The notes: generated by a model from the letters alone, not told the origin. A stretch of 6,938 nucleotides of DNA from an uncultured Clostridia bacterium (GCA_947587775.1 CANPYD010000056.1:1-6938); one strand, 5' to 3'; counted from the first letter of the stretch, positions 1-5,510 are shown. A program made the numbers and translations.

Positions 1-112
1 GGCGGTGGGGGGGGGGATGATGCCCGCCTTATTCCCCCCATCCGTCACGGCAAGGGCAGCCGTGCCACCCTCCCCCCAGAGGGGGTAGGGCTTGGGCATG
101 CCCCCCTTCGCC
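1..112. repeat. Gene-free GC-rich repeat block at window edge
   Basis: No gene is supported here. The block opens with GGCGGTG and a run of ten G (7-16), which looks like the right half of the CTCCGCCGCAGGCGGTG motif found complete at 836-852 and 6704-6720. Positions 38-70 are an inverted copy of 3455-3487, with 31 of 33 bases matching. Positions 71-85 hold a C-run/AGA/G-run hairpin. The material belongs to the dispersed hairpin families seen in the other intergenic regions of the window and is cut by the window end. Confidence 0.7.
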
Positions 113-114
113 GC

Positions 115-136
115 AAAATAAAACCGCCGAAGGCGG
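115..136 (-). terminator. Rho-independent terminator of the lipoprotein/BspA-like unit
   Basis: Read on the minus strand, a CCGCC-TTC-GGCGG hairpin (136-124) is followed directly by TTTTATTTT (123-115). It lies about 40 bases past the stop of the BspA-like gene at 178. A longer alternative stem uses ACCGCCGA at 158-151 pairing with TCGGCGGT at 130-123. Both versions end at the same T-tract, so termination of leftward transcription here is well supported. Confidence 0.8.
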
Positions 137-177
137 ACATGGGGGCCACCTCGGCGGTCGTTGTGCTCAGACGCGAC

Positions 178-675
178 TTATTCTGCCCAGATCTCGGGCT
201 TGCCCTCTTCGTTGTAGTGCCAGTGCCCGCCGTCGGGATTGGACTCTTCACTGTAAAGGTAGAAGGCCGCTTCGCTGTAATACTTGTTGCCGTACGCATT
301 CTTCGGGTTTTCGTCGGATTCATGTCCGACCGTGTAATATGGCCAGAGCTCCTCGCCCTCGTAGTAAACGCTCTTGATATTTTCACATCCCGCAAAGGCG
401 GAATCGACGACGGAGAGCTGGATCGGAACGATCACCGTCTCGAGCGCAGTGCAGAGGGCAAACGACCCATAGGGGAGATAGTTGCAGTATGCGCCGATCT
501 TCGCCGTTTTGAGGTTTTGGCACTTATAGAAGCACTGGATGCCGAGATCGGTGACGGAATCGGGAATGACGACGGTCGTGTCCGTGCACCCTTCATCGAG
601 CCCGAGGACGGCATATCCGTCTTCTACCTCTTCATATTTGAGCGCGGAACCCTCTTCCTCAGAGGGGGATGTCAT
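178..675 (-). CDS. BspA-like leucine-rich-repeat (LRR_5) protein, 5' end displaced by a repeat element
   Basis: This is a BspA-like surface LRR domain of about 155 residues. It runs from the typical entry strand (DGYAVLGL, then TVVIPDSVTDLG and CFYKCQNL) through two or three repeat turns (TALETVIVP, AFAGCENIKSVYYEG) to the usual closing module (FYLYSEE, HWHYNEEGKPEIW) and a TAA stop. Such domains are normally secreted or lipid-anchored, but no signal peptide or lipobox is visible. The reading frame continues upstream without a stop to ATG 933, which overlaps the stop of the SGNH gene (TGATG). That extension (residues MVRTDLFEGE onward) is only translated repeat DNA. I chose ATG 675 because it lies at the end of the inserted palindromic element. 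No Shine-Dalgarno sequence precedes either start. It could be a coupled downstream cistron, or a decaying gene that lost its leader to the insertion. The domain is certain; the start is not. Confidence 0.6.
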   Translation of the reverse strand: MTSPSEEEGSALKYEEVEDGYAVLGLDEGCTDTTVVIPDSVTDLGIQCFYKCQNLKTAKIGAYCNYLPYGSFALCTALETVIVPIQLSVVDSAFAGCENIKSVYYEGEELWPYYTVGHESDENPKNAYGNKYYSEAAFYLYSEESNPDGGHWHYNEEGKPEIWAE

Positions 676-778
676 TTCGAGCAAGGCGCCCGCGGCGAGT
701 AGCCGCGGGCGCTGCCGTCGAGAAATCTCCACTCTATTCTTGCCGAGATTTCTCCGCTTCGCTTCGGTCGAAATGACA
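670..778. mobile_element. 109-bp palindromic repeat element with terminal inverted repeats
   Basis: The ends are perfect 11-bp inverted repeats: TGTCATTTCGA at 670-680 and TCGAAATGACA at 768-778. Inside are two more stems: GCGCCCGCGGC with GCCGCGGGCGC around a five-base loop, and GAGAAATCT with AGATTTCTC. It encodes no protein of its own. It resembles a widespread class of dispersed palindromic repeats with GTCATTTCGA-type ends that I recall from many bacterial genomes. It sits exactly at the 5' border of the BspA-like domain and so appears to have inserted at, or replaced, the beginning of that gene. No target-site duplication was established. Confidence 0.75.
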
Positions 779-905
779 GGGCGGCTCGCACGAGCCCCTT
801 GCGCCCCCGTTCCTTGGCGCCCCCTTGAGGGGGAGCTCCGCCGCAGGCGGTGAGGGGGTGTCTTGCCCTCCCCCTGCGTAAGGGGGAGGGGTAGGGGAGG
901 GGGTT
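779..905. repeat. GC-rich multi-hairpin dispersed repeat between the SGNH and BspA-like genes
   Basis: Three consecutive hairpins are visible: CCCCC-TTGA-GGGGG (820-833), CCGCC-GCA-GGCGG (838-850) and CCTCCCCCT-GCGTA-AGGGGGAGG (867-889). The segment CTCCGCCGCAGGCGGTG (836-852) occurs identically at 6704-6720. No T-tract follows on the minus strand, so this is not an obvious terminator. It fills the gap between the SGNH stop at 933 and the palindromic element. Confidence 0.7.
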
Positions 906-932
906 CGCCCTCAAACAAGTCCGTGCGCACCA

Positions 933-2198
933 TCAACCGAACACGACGCTGAACGCCTCTTCGCGCAAGTCAGAAAGAACACTGTCTGTGAGTGCGGGCG
1001 CTTTCTCCTCGCCCTCGTAGAGGCACTCCCGCACGTCGAGCCCGAAGAGCGTCCCAGCGTGTACGCAGGCGCTTAAGTATGCCCCGACGTACCCTTGGTG
1101 GCGGTTGTCCGTATCCCAAAGATAATAGGCCTTCTCGCTTTGGTGCGCCCCGTAGATCTCCGTAAACGCCTTGCCGACGTAAGAGATAAGAGAGATCCCG
1201 CAATCCTCGGCGGCTGTTTCATAGACGGTTTTAAGCTCCGCTTCCATCTCCGCGACGGTGGTTTTTCTCGCGGTCGCCGAGGCGGGGGAGCCCCACGTCT
1301 CGTAGAGGACGACTTCGGCGTTGTCTTGCGTTGCGGCGACTTTCTCTTGGATCGCCTTGATCCCGTTCACAAAATCCTCATTCTTGTCGATGGAGTCGGT
1401 GCTGTGTTCCTGTAAGACGATATAATCGAAGTCGTGCACGGCGTTGAGGAGCAGATCGACCTGCTTCCCGCACGCGTCCTGCGGATTTGCATGATCTTTG
1501 AGATGCCACCCCGGCCCCGTGATCATATACGTCTCGCAGGCGACGCCGAGATCTTCCGAGACCGCATCGAAGATCCCCGGAACACCCGTGCCGGGCTCCT
1601 CATACCCGTTTCGGTAGGTAAAACTGTTCCCGATGAAGAGGACTTTGTAAAACTCCCACGCGACGGGCGTCCCTGTGCCGTCATAGCGGAAATAACGGCG
1701 GGTAGCGGAATGCAACCCGTCCGTGATGTCGCCCGTGCTCTTGTCCTGCTGCCAGTAGACGTCGGCGGTTTCGGGCAGAGTTTCGCTGTAATAGTAGATA
1801 TTCACCGCCCCCAAGTCCGTCGCGGCGGCATTTTCGGCGAACAGCTTGACTTCCATCCCCGCTGCACCGCTGCCGATGAGAACAACGCTCTCGGGGAGCA
1901 GGATGTAGGGCACGGGAATGCCGCGGAAGGCGTTGTATCCGATCGAGGTGACCTTGGAGCCCACCTCGACCGCCTCGATGGTACCGCACCGGGAATACCA
2001 CGGCTGGGTGCCCTCTTTGAAGTCGCGCATCTCGCCCTCACCTTCGACGACGAGGGTGCGCTTCCCGTTCTTCTCTTCCACAAATGCCGTGAGGCTCCCG
2101 TCCCCGTTTTTGGAAATGTCCCACGTTTCCCCGCCGCAAGCGGAGAGAACGGGCAGGACAAGCGCCGCAGAGAGCAGGATACAAAAAAGTTTTTTCAT
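933..2198 (-). CDS. Lipoprotein SGNH hydrolase (DUF4886-like) with N-terminal BspA-like segment
   Basis: This is a 421-residue predicted lipoprotein. Residues 1-21 form a signal peptide ending in lipobox LSAC (Cys21). Residues about 25-180 are beta-rich and BspA/LRR_5-like (VTSIGYNAF, IYYYSETLPE, RYDGTGTPVAWEF). Residues 184-390 are an SGNH/DUF4886-type hydrolase: GNSFTY (Ser192, block I), a QEHST strand (263-267) and DNRHQGY with Asp364 and His367 completing the likely triad. The family hydrolyses esters, often on carbohydrates, but the substrate here is unknown; the domain should lie outside the membrane. ATG 2198 is preferred over a start further upstream because AAGGAG (2211-2206) lies 7 nt before it and it begins the signal peptide. 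Its own promoter is at 2246-2218. The downstream BspA-like frame overlaps its stop. The C-terminus looks complete. The SGNH class is firm; the DUF4886 assignment is from recognition only. Confidence 0.85.
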   Translation of the reverse strand: MKKLFCILLSAALVLPVLSACGGETWDISKNGDGSLTAFVEEKNGKRTLVVEGEGEMRDFKEGTQPWYSRCGTIEAVEVGSKVTSIGYNAFRGIPVPYILLPESVVLIGSGAAGMEVKLFAENAAATDLGAVNIYYYSETLPETADVYWQQDKSTGDITDGLHSATRRYFRYDGTGTPVAWEFYKVLFIGNSFTYRNGYEEPGTGVPGIFDAVSEDLGVACETYMITGPGWHLKDHANPQDACGKQVDLLLNAVHDFDYIVLQEHSTDSIDKNEDFVNGIKAIQEKVAATQDNAEVVLYETWGSPASATARKTTVAEMEAELKTVYETAAEDCGISLISYVGKAFTEIYGAHQSEKAYYLWDTDNRHQGYVGAYLSACVHAGTLFGLDVRECLYEGEEKAPALTDSVLSDLREEAFSVVFG

Positions 2199-2217
2199 GA
2201 GAATTCTCCTTGTCATG

Positions 2218-2246
2218 ATTGTATCACACGGGAGCGGCTTCGTCAA
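2218..2246 (-). promoter_or_regulatory. Sigma-A-type promoter of the SGNH lipoprotein gene
   Basis: On the minus strand TTGACG (2246-2241) is separated by 17 bases from TACAAT (2223-2218), with TG two bases before the -10 (extended -10). The predicted start is near 2211, giving a leader of only about 13 nt in which AAGGAG is at the extreme 5' end. It is divergent from the GDPD promoter, with 24 bases between the two -35 boxes. The leader holds the perfect palindrome GAGAATTCTC (2199-2208), which may be chance. Confidence 0.8.
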
Positions 2247-2270
2247 GAGAAGAGTTCTTTTTCGCCGCCC

Positions 2271-2299
2271 TTGCATTTTTTGCGATGCCGTGCTATAAT
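2271..2299 (+). promoter_or_regulatory. Sigma-A-type promoter of the GDPD gene, placed for a leaderless mRNA
   Basis: TTGCAT (2271-2276), a 17-base spacer and a consensus TATAAT (2294-2299) preceded by TGC (extended -10) form a strong promoter. Only six bases (GGAAAC) separate the -10 from ATG 2306, so the expected +1 falls on the A of the start codon. No Shine-Dalgarno sequence fits in that gap. Confidence 0.8.
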
Positions 2300-2305
2300 G
2301 GAAAC

Positions 2306-3139
2306 ATGTACATCGAACCCTTTCTCAAAACGACTCCGTTTGCCCACCGCGGGCTCCACGGGGGTACCATGCCCGAGAACTCCCTTCCGGCTTTCCGCGC
2401 CGCCGTCGAAAAAGGCTATGGCATCGAGACGGATATCCGCTTCACAAAGGACAAAAAAATCGTCGTATTTCACGACGACGATCTTCTCCGCATGACGGGA
2501 GACAGGCGGCAGGTTTCGGACTGCACTTATGAAGAGCTTGCGGCTCTTACGCTCCTTCCCGACCCTTCGCGTCACTCCGACCCCGATTCTCCGCGTCATT
2601 CCGCCCCCGACTCTCCGCGTCATCCTGAGCCGCCGCTGCCCTTGCGGCGTGTCGAAGGATCCCCGCAAACGGAGTCCGAACCCGCACATATCCCTCTGTT
2701 TTCCGAGTTTTTGGAGGGAATCGGCGGGCGCGCCCCCCTGCTCATCGAGATCAAGAATATGGCGGGCGTGAAGGCGGGGGAGATCGCAGAGGCGCTGTCC
2801 GAAGCGATGCGCGGCTACCGCGGCGAATATGCCGTCCAGTCCTTCAACCCGCTCTATGTGCACGCCTATAAAAAGCTGCATAAAGATATTATGTGCGGCG
2901 TGCTCGGAACGGCGGAACGGGGGGCGGCGAAGGGCTTTCAGGCGTTTGCGATCAAGCACTTGCCCCTGAATTTTTACACGAAGCCCGATTTTATCAGCTA
3001 CCGCAAAGAGGACCTGCCCCGCAGAAAAGTCACGCACTTCAAGGGCGCGCGCCTTGCATGGGTCGTGCGTTCCCCTTCCGAGGAATCCCAAATTCGTCCC
3101 TTTGTCGATAATATTATTTTTGAGGGATATTTGCCGTAA
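2306..3139 (+). CDS. Glycerophosphodiester phosphodiesterase family protein with in-frame repeat insertion
   Basis: This 277-residue cytosolic enzyme of the GDPD TIM-barrel family would hydrolyse glycerophosphodiesters to glycerol 3-phosphate and an alcohol, using a divalent metal. Visible signatures in order: AHRGLH (His14, Arg15), PENS, ETDI (Glu41, Asp43), VFHDDDLLRMTG (His56), LLIEIK (Glu148, Lys150), AVQSFNP and a C-terminal WVVRSPSE...FEGYLP strand. No signal peptide or membrane segment is present. ATG 2306 is chosen because HRG lies at the expected distance and the promoter ends six bases upstream; frames extending to 2219 would run across that promoter. Between the first catalytic half and HIPLFSEFLE, where relatives have a short loop, residues about 85-127 are low-complexity repeat-derived sequence (three eight-residue units such as SPRHSAPD). 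All catalytic residues flank the insert and are intact, so activity may survive. A strong hairpin follows the stop. Confidence 0.9.
   Translation: MYIEPFLKTTPFAHRGLHGGTMPENSLPAFRAAVEKGYGIETDIRFTKDKKIVVFHDDDLLRMTGDRRQVSDCTYEELAALTLLPDPSRHSDPDSPRHSAPDSPRHPEPPLPLRRVEGSPQTESEPAHIPLFSEFLEGIGGRAPLLIEIKNMAGVKAGEIAEALSEAMRGYRGEYAVQSFNPLYVHAYKKLHKDIMCGVLGTAERGAAKGFQAFAIKHLPLNFYTKPDFISYRKEDLPRRKVTHFKGARLAWVVRSPSEESQIRPFVDNIIFEGYLP
2564..2662. repeat. Tandem 24-bp repeats and palindromic element inside the GDPD gene
   Basis: Three head-to-tail 24-base units start at 2564, 2588 and 2612; units 1 and 2 share 19 of 24 bases. The third runs into a palindromic segment with outer arms ATCCT (2622-2626) and AGGAT (2656-2660) and an inner stem CGCCGC-TGCCCTT-GCGGCG (2631-2649). 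The TCATCCTGAG...CGAAGGATCC pattern resembles a dispersed palindromic repeat class I recall from many bacterial genomes. Unit length is a multiple of three, and the insert leaves the GDPD frame open. Confidence 0.75.
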
Positions 3140-3142
3140 ATT

Positions 3143-3203
3143 TCGCTCGTATTTGTTTTGCGCTCGCGCCTTGTCGGCGCGAGCGCAAAACAAATACGAG
3201 CGA
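3143..3203. repeat. 28-bp perfect hairpin just after the GDPD stop
   Basis: A perfect inverted repeat with 28-base arms and a five-base loop (TTGTC) begins four bases after the GDPD stop codon. The GC core (GCGCTCGCGCC and its complement) is flanked by T-rich sequence on the 5' side and A-rich on the 3' side, the reverse of a classical terminator, and no T-run follows on either strand. It may protect the 3' end of the mRNA or be a mobile repeat. A shorter relative lies at 6904-6936. Confidence 0.85.
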
Positions 3204-3262
3204 GGGGTTAATACTTCTGCCTTGTAATTACAATTCGGCCGTCCCCTTTCTGTTTCACACGA

Positions 3263-3357
3263 CATTATGGTTCCCGTAGGGTACCAAATTGAGTGCGCTT
3301 AGGCAGGGAGACCCTGCCACGCGCCGTAAATTAGAATGTTTCGTTCATTTTTTCGAA
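3263..3357 (+). repeat. Dispersed modular hairpin repeat, copy 1
   Basis: It begins CATTATGG and contains the near-palindrome GGTTCCCGTAGGGTACC (3269-3285), then a two-level hairpin: outer GTGCG (3293-3297) with CGCGC (3320-3324), inner GGCAGGG (3302-3308) with CCCTGCC (3312-3318). It ends with ATTAGAATG and the tail TTTCGTTCATTT. It aligns over its length with 6814-6903. The function is unknown. It lies in the gene-free interval 3204-3721. Confidence 0.8.
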
Positions 3358-3365
3358 GGGGTTCG

Positions 3366-3422
3366 ACAAATTGAGTGCGCTGCCGCAAAAGCGTGGTTTT
3401 GCTTCGCGCAGTAATTAGAATG
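3366..3422 (+). repeat. Dispersed modular hairpin repeat, copy 2 (alternative inner stem)
   Basis: It shares ACAAATTGAGTGCGCT at its start and ATTAGAATG at its end with copy 1 (one mismatch at the first of these bases). The same outer stem is kept, GTGCG (3375-3379) with CGCGC (3405-3409), but the inner stem is replaced by GCAAAA (3385-3390) with TTTTGC (3397-3402). The upstream GGTTCCC module is missing. It lies directly after copy 1. Confidence 0.75.
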
Positions 3423-3424
3423 AA

Positions 3425-3544
3425 GGGCAGTCTCTTGCCCACCCCTTGAGGGGTGGGTGGCACGGCTGTCCTTGCCGTGACGGAAGGGGTGGAGTACGAA
3501 TCGGAACGACACCCCCTCAGTCACCGCAAGGTGACTGAGGGGGT
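3425..3544. repeat. GC-rich hairpin block with inverted relative at the window start
   Basis: Stems in order are GGGCA/TGCCC (3425-3440), ACCCC-TTGA-GGGGT (about 3441-3454), CACGGC-TGTCCTT-GCCGTG (3461-3479) and a perfect 15-bp stem with GCAA tetraloop (3511-3544). Positions 3455-3487 match the reverse complement of 38-70 at 31 of 33 bases. No coding potential is apparent. Confidence 0.7.
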
Positions 3545-3550
3545 TCTCAA

Positions 3551-3714
3551 AAACCCTATCCCCCGCTGCGCGGGTACTTCCCCTGAGAGGGGAAGCAAGG
3601 AGTACTCTCGGCTCCCCTTATAGGGGAGCTGTCACGCTGTCCTTGCGTGACTGAGGGGTTATAGAAACCCTATCCCCCGCTGCGCGGGTACTTCCCCTGA
3701 GAGGGGAAGCAAGG
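3551..3714. repeat. Exact 50-bp direct repeat, two copies 114 bp apart
   Basis: Positions 3551-3600 and 3665-3714 are identical. Each carries CCCGC-TGC-GCGGG followed by CTTCCCCT-GAG-AGGGGAAG. The 64 bases between contain two more stems: GCTCCCCT-TAT-AGGGGAGC (3611-3629) and GTCACGC-TGTCCTT-GCGTGAC (3631-3651), the latter related to 3461-3479. The second copy ends eight bases short of the APH-like stop codon, so these hairpins will be at the 3' end of that transcript. No T-tract marks a normal terminator. Confidence 0.8.
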
Positions 3715-3721
3715 GCCCCCT

Positions 3722-4462
3722 TTACTGCCAATCGCAGACGTTGACCCAGCTTGCGAGGAACTCCGATTCGTCGGGCTTGTTCTTCACGGACTGCGAGGCC
3801 GCGACAATGGGCAGAATGCGCTGGACGTACTGGATCGCCGTGTCCGTCTTGGCGCAGAAGAGCCTTAAATACTTCTCCGCGAGCTCGTCGCGTTTTTGCA
3901 ATTTGAAGATGAGGTACGTCCTCGCCGCGTCCGCCGATCCGTTGCCCTGCGTCGCATGCGACCAGTCGATGATATACGGCGTGCCGTCCGCCTTGATAAT
4001 GACGTTCGAGGGCTGGAAATCCCCGTGGCAGAGCTTGTTGTGATGGGGCAGACCGTCCAGCCGCACATGCAGGTCGTACCGCACGGTCGCGGGGAACGCG
4101 CTCGCCGAGATCTTGGCGTGCATCTTATCTCTCAGGTGCCCGAGAAGGGGCACTTTTTCTTTGCTCATCGAGATCTGGAGATCGACGAAATATTCGAGAT
4201 ATTCGTCCGTCTTTTCGGGATGCTTCTGCATGAGCGATTCGAGCGTCTCCCCCTCGATAAACTCCCAGATGAGCGACCATTTTCCCCCGATGACTTCCAC
4301 GCCGAGCACTTTGGGGATGTTGAGCTTCGTCTCCTCGACGCGCGCCTGGTTGAGCGCCTCGTTCAGGATCCCCGCCTTGGAGTAGTTGGCGTCAAAGGAT
4401 TTGATGAGCCTGTCGCCGTCACGGTAGAATTTCTTGCCTGCGCTTTCGTGAATGAGTTCCAT
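3722..4462 (-). CDS. Aminoglycoside phosphotransferase (APH)-fold kinase, substrate unknown
   Basis: This is a 246-residue cytosolic small-molecule kinase of the APH/choline-kinase-like superfamily. The N-lobe shows a Lys in RLIKSF (Lys21), Glu35 in NEALNQ and the hinge strand WSLIWEFIEGETL (62-74). The C-lobe has the catalytic CHGDFQPSNV (His146, Asp148, Asn153) and IIDWSHATQGNGSADAART (metal-binding Asp166). The HGDxxxxN and IDW motifs are intact, so it should phosphorylate something; nothing in the sequence points to an antibiotic, and many such proteins act on metabolites. ATG 4462 is fixed by AGGAGG (4473-4468), five bases upstream. Its own promoter lies at 4540-4512, giving a leader of about 43 nt with a 5-bp hairpin (4479-4495). 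It is monocistronic, between an upstream terminator and downstream repeats. The family is firm; the substrate cannot be read. Confidence 0.88.
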   Translation of the reverse strand: MELIHESAGKKFYRDGDRLIKSFDANYSKAGILNEALNQARVEETKLNIPKVLGVEVIGGKWSLIWEFIEGETLESLMQKHPEKTDEYLEYFVDLQISMSKEKVPLLGHLRDKMHAKISASAFPATVRYDLHVRLDGLPHHNKLCHGDFQPSNVIIKADGTPYIIDWSHATQGNGSADAARTYLIFKLQKRDELAEKYLRLFCAKTDTAIQYVQRILPIVAASQSVKNKPDESEFLASWVNVCDWQ

Positions 4463-4511
4463 AGTATCCTCCTGTCGCGCGGGGAGTTATCCCGCAATGC
4501 TGTTCATCGCT

Positions 4512-4540
4512 ATTATACACCCAAAAAGGGCGAAAGTAAA
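4512..4540 (-). promoter_or_regulatory. Sigma-A-type promoter of the APH-like gene
   Basis: On the minus strand TTTACT (4540-4535), 17 bases and consensus TATAAT (4517-4512). The -35 is weak. The expected start is near 4505. The leader then contains GCGGG-ATAACTC-CCCGC and a strong AGGAGG site, so this gene, unlike its neighbours, has a conventional 5' leader. Confidence 0.7.
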
Positions 4541-4580
4541 GCCCCGTCTTGGAAATTTATGAGTTTCAAAAGAGCGTTTT

Positions 4581-4613
4581 ATCAAAGAAAAGCGGCGGGA
4601 TGAACCCGCCGCT
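4581..4613 (-). terminator. Rho-independent terminator of the ispE operon
   Basis: On the minus strand a perfect 9-bp stem AGCGGCGGG-TTCAT-CCCGCCGCT (4613-4591) is followed by TTTCTTTGAT. It lies 18 bases past the TAA of the TPR/two-TM gene and before the APH-like promoter, separating the two minus-strand units. Confidence 0.88.
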
Positions 4614-4631
4614 TCCGCATTTTCGAATGGT

Positions 4632-5510
4632 TTATTCCTCGTCCCCGGGGAAGAGGATGGCGAGCGTTTCGAGCCGCTCCTTCAAAAACAGCAGCCGCTT
4701 TCCGCCGCTCGTCGCGTTTTCCTTTTCGTTCCTCGCGCAGAGCCGAACCGCGCCGAAGAGCTTTGTCCCGAAGACGGCGGTGACGGTGAGCGAGAGGAAG
4801 GTGAGCACGCCGAAGACGATCGAGAGGATCAAGGGCAAATTGCTCAGAGTGCGGAGAATATTATCAATACTGATGGCGGTGACGACCGCAAAGATCGCCG
4901 TCAAAAAAAGGAAGACGCAGGTGAAGATCGTGTAGTGGTTGCGGTTCGCCGCAAATGCCGCCCGCCGCACGCTCTGCTTTTCCTCTACGACGGGACGGAG
5001 CTCCTTCTCCTCTTGTCTGTAAGCGTCCCGCTCCGCGCGGAGAACGCCGCCCATTTTTTCGAGAAGCGGGGCATGCGCCACGGTGAGCCGCGCGAGCTCC
5101 TGCGAATGCTCTTCGGTGTAGAGAGGCTCGGTCACGGTGAAGTTCTGCGTCACTGCGGCAAAATAGCCCAGCGCGGCGTCGGGATCTTCCCCGTCATAGA
5201 CGACCGCCTGCCCGAACGAATTTTCCGCAGCCGCAAAATCGCCCGCCGCAAGATGCGCGTTGCCCTCTTCGGTCAGCCGTTTGCACTCCCTGATCGCCTC
5301 TTGCTTCGCCTTCTCGCGCTTTTCGAGCTCTTCCCGGAGCTGGGAAGGCGTAAGCCCCACAAGATCCTCATCGTACTCTTCGTCGGGAAGGGTGAGGGTC
5401 ACTTCCTCTTCGGAAGCGTCTGTATCCTCTACGGCGTCCGTTTCGCCCTCCGCCGTGCGTTTGAGGCGGATCCCCCTGCCTTCATCCTTGTCGAGAATTC
5501 TTTCTTCCAT
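4632..5510 (-). CDS. TPR-containing membrane protein with two transmembrane helices, unknown function
   Basis: I do not recognise a named family. The 292 residues comprise a strongly acidic N-terminus (about 1-52), a charged helix likely to be coiled (53-82), a TPR-like hairpin EEGNAHLAAGDFAAAENSF...YFAAV (81-120), a second charged helical stretch (145-190), two hydrophobic helices (about 193-215 and 225-250) and a short basic C-terminal tail. The layout suggests a cytoplasmic protein-binding region anchored to the membrane by a helical hairpin. ATG 5510 is chosen because GGGAGG (5521-5516) lies five bases upstream and the acidic segment begins there; a longer frame would overlap the 3' end of ispE. 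The ispE stop and this start read TGATATG, one base apart, so translation is probably coupled. The terminator at 4581-4613 follows. A role in isoprenoid metabolism cannot be inferred from position alone. Confidence 0.8.
   Translation of the reverse strand: MEERILDKDEGRGIRLKRTAEGETDAVEDTDASEEEVTLTLPDEEYDEDLVGLTPSQLREELEKREKAKQEAIRECKRLTEEGNAHLAAGDFAAAENSFGQAVVYDGEDPDAALGYFAAVTQNFTVTEPLYTEEHSQELARLTVAHAPLLEKMGGVLRAERDAYRQEEKELRPVVEEKQSVRRAAFAANRNHYTIFTCVFLFLTAIFAVVTAISIDNILRTLSNLPLILSIVFGVLTFLSLTVTAVFGTKLFGAVRLCARNEKENATSGGKRLLFLKERLETLAILFPGDEE

Noticed and set aside
7..16. Poly-G tract as a phase-variation switch
   Set aside because: It lies in noncoding repeat DNA with no promoter or reading frame that it could control within the window.
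925..940. Programmed frameshift joining the SGNH protein to the BspA-like frame
   Set aside because: The junction GGT TGA has no slippery heptamer, and the first 86 residues past it would be translated repeat DNA.
1434..2495. Long plus-strand open frame (353 residues) opposite the SGNH gene
   Set aside because: It is antisense to a gene with a signal peptide, catalytic motifs, ribosome binding site and promoter; its translation is low-complexity and matches no family I recognise.
2243..3265. Long minus-strand open frame opposite GDPD
   Set aside because: It is a shadow of a clear enzyme gene in GC-rich DNA and crosses the downstream hairpin repeat.
3263..3422. Riboswitch or structured leader for a downstream gene
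   Set aside because: No plus-strand gene follows, and the copies occur in unrelated positions; a dispersed repeat explains them better.
3551..3714. CRISPR array
   Set aside because: Only two repeats of 50 bp, each made of two hairpins, with an intervening sequence that is itself a related repeat; no cas gene is nearby.
3722..4462. Antibiotic resistance gene (aminoglycoside phosphotransferase)
   Set aside because: Only the kinase-fold motifs are shared; nothing identifies an aminoglycoside-binding subfamily, and no resistance-gene context or mobile genes are present.
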